Below are positions 21,328 to 33,300 of a stretch of DNA of 64,000 nt, in pieces; within the stretch, counting starts at the first letter, position 1, and every line of letters begins with the position of its first letter. A program made the translations under genes and the position numbers. The notes under the pieces are model-generated. The model ran no database searches and was not told the DNA's origin. It was given only the letters and a program-made list of their open reading frames with translations. The stretch is from contig JABAKD010000021.1 of the NCBI GenBank assembly GCA_012845835.1, forward strand, positions 15,427,757 through 15,491,756, given 5' to 3'. The stretch is from Undaria pinnatifida. Taxonomy: Eukaryota; Sar; Phaeophyceae; Laminariales; Alariaceae.

Positions 21328-24300
21328 GTGAGAGCGCTGCCTGGGGTGGGGTGCATCATTTTTATGGCTATGTGGTGCAATGGTTTCGTGTCTACGTTGT
21401 TGCGGTATCAATCGAAACTGGGCCACTACGTACTACAAGGTACGTTGTGTAGCATGTGCGCCTGCACGCGTCACAGATTGCAGCACGTACGCACAGCAGA
21501 CGATCCGTGCTGCTGTTGTTCGCCGTTCGTTTCGTTGTCGTGTTGTCGAATAATGCGAATAATGTGCTGTTTTCATGTAGTACCTCGGCTATTCCTCTTT
21601 GCACGACGCACGCACTTGCAAATAACAACGTGCACGACTCGAGCCGCCTCCAGAACCATACAATTGTCAACCAGAAACCCATTTCGACACTTGAAACAGC
21701 AGCGCAAACACCACAGCATAATAAGACCATCGTACCAGACCACACAGCACGCGCAAAGCAGACAACACAGCAGACCACACAGCAAACACGCAGACCACAC
21801 AGCAGGCATGTCCCTGATGGATTTTGCCGGGAGAATCATGTCGTCAAGTTTTTTTTTTTCAAATTTTGCCCATCCCCATCATCCCGTTTACTTTTTTTTT
21901 CAGCACGTCGCGTATATGTACGGATTTTTTTCCGTGCGCTGTGACTGCTCTGTCCATGTATCGCATATGACACGAGCAAGGGCCGTCTCCGCATGTGTCT
22001 GGTTTCACGTCACACACCCGCCTGCCTCGGTGATGTGTGGTCAGTCCAGGGTCAATCTTTAAAAATCTCAGAACCCCGATGAGATGGATGCTGTTTGGGT
22101 TGACATGTTTTGCTTCGGAGACAGACCATGGCAGCTTTTTCTTTTTAGATGGACGGCGGCGGCGGGCGGCGGTATACGCAGCACAGGAACACAAACAAGC
22201 ACAGACCTACGTACTACACGGCACTGGCCGCGCATATACCGCTCTCAGGCGGGGTTGGTCGCCGTACCGACCATGGGGATGATGGTGGACCACCAGGTGG
22301 TGGTGGTGGTGGCAGTGATGGCTTGACGGCTGCAATGCCTTGCTGGCTGCTGCTTGCTGCTGCTGCTAAGCAGCTGCTGCTGCTGGGTACAACAGTAGTA
22401 CAACAATGATGGATTGAATCATACTCCCAGCAACAATTAGAGAGCTTAAAAATATATTGAAGCTGTAGAGCTGCCGAGGGATAGATATCCTTCGTGACCG
22501 GTATATACTCTGTTCCACTGTTTTATTACTCATGCTGTTGAAATCTTGTACATTTGGATTTTCAACTCTCTTGCTCTCAGATAAGAGATCACGCGTACGA
22601 GTCCGAGTGTGGGCGATGCAGCCCCGTTCCTTCTACGTACGGCTACGATTGTACTCCTCGTACGCGTCGTACACGCTAGCGAGTACGCGAGCACAACAAT
22701 TTTCGAGTGCTTCATCATGTCGGCACCACACAGCAATGAATTATCGCGAGTAAAATTCGAGTGAGAGGGCAAACACACATACCGCCAGCCGTATAATTGC
22801 CCATATACGTGTACGCATCCTCTCTACATCGACGGCACAGCTGTTACTCTCTGAATGCACGTCAATTCTCCCGGCAAAACCCATCAGGGACATGCCTGCT
22901 GTGTGGTCTGCGTGTCTGCTGTGTGGTCTGCTGTGTTTGCTTTTACGCGTGCTGTGTGACCTGGTGCGATGGTCTTATGCTGTGATGTATGCGCTGCTGT
23001 TTCAAGTGTCGAAATGGGTTTCTGGATGTGTGGTTCTGGAGGCGGTTCGAGTCGTGCACGTTATTATTTGCAAGTGCGTCGTGCAAAGAGGGGTAGCCGT
23101 GGTACCTCGTGAGCTGGCATGAACATGCCTTGTGGGGTGGACGTGCTGTGGCGATGAGTATTCAACGGCCGGCACCTCGACTGTTCTTTCTTTGCCTTGT
23201 TTATTCGAGTATTTACGATAAATTGTGACTTTTGCTAGTGTCGCCTGAGAGTGGGTGAATGCTGTGCCGTTTCTTCCACTTGTTTTTAAACGTTTTGCAC
23301 CAATACTGGTAATTGGTGGTAATGAGCAATGAGGCCTGCAGTAGTCATATCTGCGATGCATAATATCATCATGTATAGAGTTCCTTGTAATGCATTGACA
23401 TTGAGCGCGTCCCAGAACCAATTGCTCCTGCGATAGATTGGCTCCGGATCCGTTCTGTTGAAGCTGCTCTCGTAAACATTTACGCGGCGCGGCCACCCGT
23501 CTGGATTGGACAGGTCGCCGAGGGCATTGTACCTCGATTCGAATTGAAGGTGTAGCCGTAGGTTCGACATCATTGCTGCTTCTGGTATTCCGACCGCAAA
23601 GGGTATGATGGCGGAGAAATTCCGTTGTTGTTCTCGACGCGCTTGTGGGCTCATGGGTATTGTGGGCTTATTATCGACGAGCTCGTGGGCTTGTGGGTAT
23701 TGTAGGCTTGTTCTCGATTAGCTTAGACCTATGACAATGGAAAGCCGATAGTTTGGCCTAAAAGCTTGCAAACTTTTTTGGGGGGTTGTTTGTTGAAAGA
23801 TTCCTGTTACGTCGCTATGGGGAAAATATGACTAGAATGTTTTTTCTGGCTCTTTTTCGGGTCATGCGCTCCCACAGGTCAATTTATCTATTTTTCATCA
23901 AGCCTTGATCAACACTGCGCACCAAACACGAATGACTTTCGATCTCGAGATAGGGACAACCCATGGTCACCCCTCTTTGTTCCGGACAAGGCCACATTGG
24001 TTTAGGTGCCAGCGCTGAAGAGTTTATCTCGATCCATGCCCTAGGGCGTTAGAGGTTGCTTGTGTTGCCCTGTGGTCTTCCGTCAAATCCTCTCAAAAAT
24101 CTTTTTTTCGCCCGTTGGGAGACGATAGAGATTTTTTGTCTCAGTTTTCTACACACCAGCCGCCAAATGTGTTTTTTACAGAAGCCTGATCGGCGCCCGC
24201 CACAAATCACCGGCCGTAGAGTGAGCGCTGTACACCAAGGGGGGGTCGGAGCCCCTAACGAGCTCGCCACGTTCAGAGTTCACGACGCGGTCGTTGATTT

Positions 24301-27300
24301 CGTCGAACGAAGTGTGCGGAGAACACGAAATTGCGCCGCGTCTAATCCAAGATCTGCTTGAGAAATTCTCAGACCGATGCTGGCCAAGATCGCCGCGAGA
24401 AATTGTTTTTTCCGGGAATTCTGGAAAGTTTCGAAAAATAATTCGACCAAATTGGGTCCATAGGCGACCGTTCAGGCAAAGTTTGGCTGGGATCTTCGGG
24501 AATTTCAAACTAATGGCCTTCCATTGTCACCGGTCTCATGGGCTGGTCGGCATATCGTGCGGCGGGTACTCGGGTATTATAGATGCGGCGGAACTAACTA
24601 CTACTTTTTTCTCGGTAACAGTAAATTTTCAAAAGGAAAAAAGTGGCCGTTTTATCACGTGCTGTTGATTATTGGACAGATGACGCGTTTCAGCAGTGTT
24701 TCTCAGTTCTGGTACGTTGGTACGATGTTTTGAAATATCAAAAAATGGATAGCAAAACCCAAGTTTTTGTGGCGGTGAAAACACACGTTGCCGCATCTGC
24801 CTCGACGAACTCTCAAGGGCTTACAGCGAAATCAGTTCGAGAAGAGTTGTCTGCTGTTTGTGCGTGCACGGGACCCGTCGGGACTGGCCTTGGTGCCGTC
24901 CGTGTACGTTGAGTGCGGTGGACAAACGTGGCCGAAAAATATGTTGGCTTGCACAAACATACACACAATCACGCACACACAAACAGAGAAAGTCGTTCAA
25001 GGCACCCTACCCCCTACCCTACCCTCGTATGCCATCCGATATGAAGAGCCTTTTTTTTCCTTGGAAAAGCAAGAAGAAAAGGCTCATCGATGCGCGCTTC
25101 GAGCGCCTCACTATGGTGTGCAAATGCGCTGTACAAGCACGAGTAGGGCATATCAATCGTTGTTTTTGGGCTTGCAGAAACCACAATCGTGACCGCCGCC
25201 ACCGGTGGCGCAATCGACACGGCTTCAACATCAAGTCTGTATAAATTTATGAACAAACCCCTCCACCCCCGTCTCCGTACCAACCCCTCCCTTCCTGTTT
25301 TGTAGAAACCGCAGTCGCAACCCTACAGCCAGTGGTATCCATAGCCCGTCTATATTTCCACACCGTGAACGGATCAACTCACCGTAGCCAGAGCTAGCTT
25401 TTTTCGACGGTAGCACTCTCCGGTGAGCAACGTGAGCTACATGAGCTGCACATGTTTTCCCGGCTTGAGCTACGGGAGGGTAGCTCATCTGCAAATGTTT
25501 TGAAAGGATGAGCTATCGTCGATTGCTCATCTTTGCGTTTCTGAACCACCCCCCGCCCCCCCCCCCTCTCCTTCCCCTCTCACTGTTCCCCCTTTCCAAA
25601 CCCCGCCTCCGTGTTTTATTGAACCGCACCTGTAACCGCCTCCCCTTTCCCCTGGCAAAATCCTGCCTCCGTGTTTTATTGATCCGCAACGGTAATTGCC
25701 GCCACCGATGGCGAAAGCGACGCACCTGCACACACACATACTCAAGTGTACACATACGTTTACACATTTGACTCACACAAGTCCGTCTTACATTAAGGAC
25801 CCGTCCCTCCCCGCCCCTTCCCCTTGCCCTTACCGCACACTCCCTCTGTATTTAAATACAAACCACCATCGTAACTCCTGCCAACGGCAGCGAAAGTGAC
25901 ACAGCTGGCGCCAAGTTCTTCAATATTTCTGCCCCCCCCCACCGAAATTTTGGTGTTTCTATTAGGAGTAGGACCGGTGCTCGGGTTCGAAAAGGATGCG
26001 TGGTCAATGGTATAATGTCTAAGGCACGCGCCAAATGAGTACCCGCCCCCGCCCCCGCCCGCTTCTCCCTGCCTCCCTGCTATTTAGAAACCTCAGCCGT
26101 AGGGGCCGCTACTGGTGGCGAAAGCGGCGACACAGCTACGGGCCGCGGCGAGTTCCTTTCCCGTCTAGCTGCTGGGGCAGGGTCTGGGGCGGCATTGGCG
26201 ACGTTTTTCCCCGCACAGCCCGTAGACGCGCTGGTCAAGGGTAACGCGCCTCCGGCTGGTTACAACAAGAAGAGGGGAAGTGGTAGCGGGAACGGGGAGC
26301 GGGGTAAGTTACATCGGGGTGATAAAAGATAGAGTGGGTGTTGTTGGAGGTAACATGGCATTGCAGTACAGGTGCTGGGACGGGGGGGTAGCGGGAACAG
26401 GAGACGGGGTGAGCTAGCGCAACCCTCTAGTTTTGGGGATCAAGTGGTTACAACTGGAGCTAGGTCTATGTTGCGGAGTAGGAGGGGTCGCATGCAAGGT
26501 GGGGAAACTGTTCGCGTTACAATGGAGGTGCGGTTGGAGGGTGGGGGGGGGGGGGGGAGGGAGGGGGTAGAGGGGAGGTTTGAAGAGGGAGCGGGCGAGT
26601 GAACTATTTTCCAACGGAGCAGTCCCCCGTCCTCTACTTCCAAATGGTCTTGCCCAAATATTGGTGCGTTCTCTAAGGGTTCAAGTGGGAGGAAGAGAGG
26701 AGGGGGGTGTTGTTCGAGGCAGTATGGCGGTGCAATCGACGGGCAGGGGGGGGGGGAGGAAGCAGACGCGAGACGGGGGAGCGGGGTGAGTTAAGTGGGT
26801 GGTAGAGATGGAGGCGCGACTAGCCAATGTGGCCGTTCTTAACGCCCTTAGTACTGAAAACCCATTTTTGGTGACAATTGCTTGGAATAAGCATAATGAA
26901 GGGTTTTGGGCCCCTTCCTTAAAATCCGTTTTATCTTACTGTGGACGCTCCTACACCCGGTCCCCCACTGTACTTTGACGGCGCGATTGGGGGAGGGGGG
27001 AGGCGAGAGGTGTTGCTCGAGGTAAGGTAGCGGTGCAATTGGAGGGGGTATGCCCTCAAACCCTCGCATCTCGATAATGCCGGGACGGAGCGTGTCGGGT
27101 TTTCACCAACCAGGCAGACATCGCGTGCACCAAGCACGAAGCGCCGTGAGGTGTTCGGCGAGTCGCATGAAGGTGCGGTTCGGAGGGAGGGAGGGAATCG
27201 GAAGAGGGAAAGGTTGCGGGGTAGGTTTATTGGCCGCAGAGGGGTAGGGTGTGTTATCCGCGGTAAGATGACGGCCAATGGGAGGGGGGAGTGACTCCGT

Positions 27301-30300
27301 CGTGGAAGGCGACTATCGGCGAGGCATGCTCGGTGCCGTCGTACAAGCGGGAAGGAGAGGATGTGTGAGGAGAAGATTTTTTTGTAGAACCCTCTCGGCC
27401 GCGTTCGTTTTATTCATATCTTTGGTGCGTATTGTTATTTTTTCAAGGTTTACTCTACGTCATTCATATCTTGGCTTCGTGGTGTTTGGGGGAAGAACGG
27501 GGTGGGTGAGCGGAGAGAAACAACAGCAAATTAAGCAATGCTACCCCCACGAGAAAAAAAAAACGAGTGAAGCGGCGGCGTTGGCGGCATTGGATTCCGT
27601 CGTCTGAACCCCCTCTGCGGCTACGGTACAGTGGACCGCGCTGCTTATGGAGAAGTGTGAATAGAAGATGACGGGATCGTGTGTGTTTTTTTATTTTCTC
27701 TCGGCCAGACGTCCAGTCGCGATTTTTGGTACTATTTTTGGTAGCCGTTTCTGGCTCGTTCATCAGCAAGTAGTAGCCCAAACTGTCCTCGCCCCTCCCC
27801 CCCGAACACGCCTTCTTCCCCCTTTCCCCCGTCCTTCTATCTTTTTTTTTTCCGCGTTCCCATTTTTATCCCCGCCTTCCTTACCTTGCCCTTGCCCTTC
27901 CCATTCCTCCCAATCGTCGCCGTCGCTGATGTCGTCGTCATGTTTGTTTGTTTGCAGAGACGGAGGTATCGGCGGACGCCACTGCGGGAGATGACGACCC
28001 TTCGCGCACGTTTTCCGTAACCAAGACTGGGATCCGCTTTAAGGACCTTAAGATTGGGAGTGGAAAAGAGGTGCGGCTATTGTTATCGGACCGTGCATAC
28101 GACACATGTAACAGCGGTCTGTCCCAACCCATACTCGTACGGTAGTTGTGTCGCATTTAGTACGGCATTCACAAATAGTAGTACTGGTATGTGCACATGG
28201 TATGTAACGCGCGCAACATCGGATAGGTTGGTTTATTACCCGCCTCCTGTTTATTTTTTGTTATTTTTCTGTAGTTGCTGTTTTCTCATTTTTTTCTGTT
28301 TTGGTGTTTTCCCCCCTCCCTGTCGGATAGGTTTCTCGCCTCCTTAAGTTTTTTTTTTTGTGTGTTTCCCCCTTTTTTTGTGTTTGTTGTGCTTTTGCCC
28401 CCTTCTTGTTACCCTCCCCTATCGGATAGGATACTTTATTTCCCGCCTCCTGTTGACGTTTGTTCTTGCTGTTTTTTTTTTTTTGTGTTTTCCCCCTTTA
28501 TTTATTTGTTCTTGTGTGTTTCCCCCCTCTTTCCCCCCCCCCTATCGGATAGTTTTTTTCCCCCCCGCCTCCTGTCAACTTTTGTTGCTCCTATTTTTTG
28601 TGTTTTTCTCCCTTTTGTCACGTCTCTATCGGTATCGGGCAGGTTAATTTATTTCCGCCTCCTGTTAAATTTAGTTTCTTTTGTGTGTGTTTACCCCTCT
28701 TTTTTCTGTCTTTTATGTGCCCCCCCTTTTTTGTCCCCCCGCTTTGAGTAGGTTAAGTTATTTCTCGCCTCCTGTTAACTTTTTTCTTCCAGATTTTTTG
28801 GGGTCACTCCCCTATTGTTTGTGTTTTTTGTGTTTTTTGTGTTTCTTGTGTTTTTGTGTTGACCCACGTTTTTTCCTTCTATTTTATTTTGTTTTTTTTC
28901 CCCTTTTTTGTTTCCTCCTCTATCAGGCAGGTTGAACTCAGCAGTACACTAGCTTATAGACTAGCTTATACTCTAGGCCTATCAATCGGCAAGGGGGGTG
29001 CCCTTCCGCCCGTGTGCTCTGATTTACTCACTGGACTATGCACGTGAGACGCCTGAAGCCTCGAGAGTGATACTTCCCCTTGCATCCGATCCTGAACGTC
29101 CACCCGTCGGCACCCCCAGTGTCGTATACCTGGTAGGTATTTGAATTCGTCGGTTTTGAACCAAAACTGACACTTATAATAATAATGTTACTATTTTTTC
29201 CCTGTTTTTTTGTGTTTTCCCCCCGTTTTTTGTTCCCTCTCTATAGGGCAGGTAAAATTGTTTCTCACCCCCTGTTGTTTTTTTTCTTCTTGTTGTGTCC
29301 CCCCCTTTTTTTCCCCCTTTTTTGCCCCGCCCCCCGTTACAATATATATTATAAACAATGAAAATACACTCCAGCTGTGAGATCGAAGATTTCGTCGAAA
29401 CTCATCTTTGCAAGCTGTGTGTGATGCTCCGATTGCGCGTATTGCTGGGTGTGTGTCCTCATTGAGGATATGGGTCGGCCACTCCTCTTAGAACTACAGT
29501 GTAGCGTGTACCAGGGGCAACGGGATGATGCTACTCAATCTGTGCGCGGAAACTGCGAAACCCGTTGTTGAGGGGGACAAAATCAAACAGCTGTGGATTG
29601 CACCAGTTTATTTTGTATATCCTGTAGTCGGATGACTGGTGAGGGTAACGGGGCGGGAATAGGGGGAATAGGCCGCATAAATGAGTATCATAGGAGCTTA
29701 CTGCTTGCGTATCGTAGTGATGGTAATGCTAGTAGGTGATGGTAGAGGCGGCGGAAAGGGGAGTGGGGTTAATGTATATGTGTAAAATTTGGCCTAGGTT
29801 GGCACCGACGCTGTAAAACATTATATGTGTATTGGGGTTGGCGGTGGTTGGCAACGACGCTGTAAAACATACCAATCACTGCGTGAGCTGGACAACCAGG
29901 GTACCGTTTTCTTTTGTTTGATTTTTGGCTGTCACCAGTATGGTTATCGAGTTGGATCATGTTATGCGGGGTGGATAACCCTAACTCCGCACAAGGGGAA
30001 TGATCGCATCACGTAGTTTGAATATGGTAAGGCGCTCATGAGGCAATTACATAGTAATACCCATTCTGTCTCTGGAGTGGCAACACCAAGGAACAAAGTA
30101 ACCCATTGGCGCTGTCATCCATAAGCAAGAAAGCAGGCACAAGGTGCCAAAGTCCGTCTTACGAGCGGTTCTGGAAGAATGCAGTTCATCCTTTATGCGG
30201 CTCGCCGAACACCTCACGGCGCTTCGCGCTTGGCGCCAGCGATGTCTGCCTGGTTGGTGAAACCCGACGTGCTCGGTCCCGGCATAGTAGGGATGCAAGG

Positions 30301-33300
30301 GTCTATGGCCATACGACTACGGCCATGCGCGAACTGAGTACCTTCCCCCCCCTCCTTTCTCTTTATCGGGTAGGTTTATTATTTCCCGCCCCCTGCTAAC
30401 TTGTTTTTTCTCTGTCTTGTTTTATGTTTTCCCCCTTTTCTGTTTTTTTTTTTTTGTGTTATTCCCAATTTTTTGCCCCCCCCCCCCCCCAATCGGGCAG
30501 GTTAAGCCTTTGGAGGTCGTTGACATTAGGTACCGTGTCGAGAAGCTGGGCAAGAGGAGCTACGACGGCATTTCGGGCGAGGTGGGTGATAGTACCACCG
30601 TTACGATTGCCGTTTCCGTTACGGTATTGGTCGTCGTCACTGTCGCTGTTACCGTCACTGTTACTGCTACGGTTACATGGTTACCGTTACCATTTTATCG
30701 CTACCGGTACCGTTGCTGTTACCATTACTCTTGCCACTACTGTTACTATTACTGTTACCGTTACCGTTACCGTTACTGTTACCGTTGCCGTTACTGTTAC
30801 CTATACAGTTGCCGTTACTGTTCCTGTTGCCGTTACTGTTACTATTACAGTTTCTTCACTGTCACCGCTACAGTTACCGTTACTATTGCAATTGTTGTTA
30901 CCATAACAATTGCTCTCACTGTTGCCGCTACTGCTATCGTTACTGTTGCCGTTGCCACAGCGACGCATGATACGATAGGAGTGGCACAACTACTGTTGCC
31001 AGTACTGTTACCAATACCGTTTCCGTCACTGTCACCGCTATGGTTAACGCTACTGTTATCGTTACTGTTGCCGGACGGTTGCCGTCACTGTTTTCGCTAT
31101 CGTTACCGCTACCGTTACCGTTACTGTTACCGTTACCGCAACGGCGCATGAATCGATAGGAGTTGCACACTTTCGCGAATAGCATGCATTCCAACTCATG
31201 AGACTCCTTATCTGAGGCATCACCCAATACCGTCGGTTTTTATCCTGGCTTTTCACGGGCCATGACCCAACCCACGGGTCAGGTCAGAGGGGTGTTTTCC
31301 AATTCTGTGGGTGGGTCGAGTCGGGTCGGTTCAGAAGGTGTTCGAAACCTCACGGGTCGGGCCAGGTCAGGTCACAATTATAATAGGCGTTTAAGTATCA
31401 CGCGTTGGCTCGGCTCACCCTTGTTGTTGTTGTTGTTGTCGTTGTTGTTGTTGTTCTCACATGAACTCGCATAATATCGAGTCCGTGGTCACAGGACAGG
31501 CTCCAGTCACTCTGGAGTGGAAGAACACCCCAGGGAAAAAACACACACAACCAATGTGAAAATCAATCCGAGGAGAAAAAAGGAACTAGTAGTAAGAACC
31601 TACCCGACCAGCGAGAGTTGATCCAACCCGTGAAGAGCCCTGTTTTTTTTCGTTGTGTGCCTAGGCCATGGATTTATCCACCGGGATGTGTTTCCAGTTT
31701 TTCATTTTTTTCTCAGATAGCTCCTCAAGAAAGGAACTTGGTACTTTTTTGGCGCCACCTGTGCCTAGGGCCTTACCCAATAAGCTTTTTTGTTCTGATA
31801 TAAGCTTTTGTTTTCAGCGGACATGGGCTTTAAAACTGGAAATAAGCTCGCGATTTATGCCAGTTTTGCGCGGATAAGCTCGACTTATGCTCGCTCTTTG
31901 TTCCATCTCTAGCTTGATTTTTGTCCTATTAGAGCGTGTTTGCTCGTCTAACGCTCGTTGGGCATCCGTGCTCGTCGTCGATAAGCTCGTAAAACGTGGG
32001 TTCTTCGGCTATTTGTTTTTTTTCTACAAGCCACATGGCAGGTGCAGGTGTGTCAGTGCTGTAATATATATACTCCTCTATGGGACCTATATACTTCGAA
32101 AGTATACATATATTTACGTTTCATACTACTTCTGCTGTTGTTGTGTGTTAATGTGTGTTGTGTCCATATACAGCACAGTGCGCACAATGCCTTGCTGCCT
32201 TTTCCATATCATCGCACCACCACCCATGTCAATTGGAAAACTTGCAAGGTTCTTAGAGCACCTCCGCTTTGACGACGGAGCGGGTACCACCTTGTCGAGT
32301 TGTGGCTCATCGTCCGAGCTTGCCGAGCTGCTGTCATGGCTGTCAGAGGTAGAGCTAGAGCGTTCGCACTCCTCAGAAGGGACACTCGTGCTTGCCATCG
32401 CTGCAAGATCGCAAGATCGGAAGATCGGCTGCGTCCCTTGCGCTCTCCGCTTTTTTTGTGCTCGCGTGGGGGAGTGGACGCGCGCGCGTGTGTGCGTGTT
32501 CATGTGTTCCTATGTAGAACCGCCCAATATCTATCGCGATAAACAGAGCCGACAATGGGTGTAATTAAGCCTCGTGAATTGCATTATTACCGTGCGGCCA
32601 ACCATTTGGCGTCTCCACCGTGCTGCCAGACAACCAGACGCACATATACACCCGAAAGAGGGGCGGGCATAATCACCTTTTATGATCGATTTCCCTTGTT
32701 GTGCTCTCACATAAGCTATTTGGCGTGTTGGCTACGCTCGCTCGGACATACGCTTTTCCATACGCTCAAAAAGCCAATATAAGCTGAACGATGAGTTTCT
32801 CATTGGGTAAGGCCCTACCTGTGCCGTACGAAGCGCGCGCCGATCTACGAATCGCTGATGCATCGGTAGCTCGTATATCGGTAGCAGACATATCGGCGGT
32901 TCGGAATGTCAGACGATGGAATATATGCTCTTTTCTTTTTGGTGCCGCGCTGTTCCACACCATGGCTCCTTGTCCATTTTGGAGGTCCTGGAGTGGCCTC
33001 GTGTTGCGATTCGACGGCGCTCTGGGTTGGCCCCTTTCCGCCTTCCTTCTTGCCGTCTGTCCTTCAGGCGTCTTTTCTCAACCCCCCCCCCAATCCCTCA
33101 GCCCCTCTTCCCCTGCCTGGTCGGTGGAAACCCGACGTAGTCCGTCCCGGCATCGCATGGATGCGGCGTTCTAATGCCATAATGATTTTGGCCGTGCATT
33201 CTATGAGTAGACCTTCCTACCCACACGCTGAAACTGCGTTTTCGTGAAGTGGGCCTGGAACTGCCAGAAATAATAAAAATGTGTAGCAGTAGTCGGGTGG

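Larger units (their letters stand above)
28205..30500 (+). repeat. Intron 3 array of exon 4 acceptor-like units
   Basis: A unit of about 100-120 bp ends in TATCGG(A/G)(T/C)AG|GT and is followed by TTATTTCCCGCCTCCTGTTAA and T/C-rich DNA. Copies end near 28226, 28330, 28429, 28552, 28642, 28750, 28930, 29251 and 30373. The true exon 4 acceptor, AATCGGGCAG|GTTAAG at 30500, is the last member. The array is interrupted by a mini-ORF repeat and a poly-C-tailed repeat (29340-30352). Several units still end in AG and are potential decoy acceptors. Confidence 0.8.

Noticed and set aside
21328-22062. 244-codon frame on the plus strand starting just after FKBP exon 1
   Set aside because: It covers the foldback arm and T-rich DNA, and has Cys/His/Arg-rich composition without recognisable motifs.
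26035-26244. Frame MSTRPRPRPLLPASLLF over exon 2
   Set aside because: It is the wrong frame; the exon frame giving the thylakoid-like leader joins exons 1 and 3 in phase.
28275-28935. Long Phe/Pro/Leu-rich frames
   Set aside because: They come from T/C-rich tandem units of intron 3 and shift with the repeat; there is no start context or conserved residue.
30417-31151. A 244-codon frame rich in Tyr-Arg/Tyr-Cys and overlapping Thr-Val frames
   Set aside because: It is produced by the GTTACC-type hexanucleotide array in intron 4; its first part is FKBP exon 4 in the true frame.
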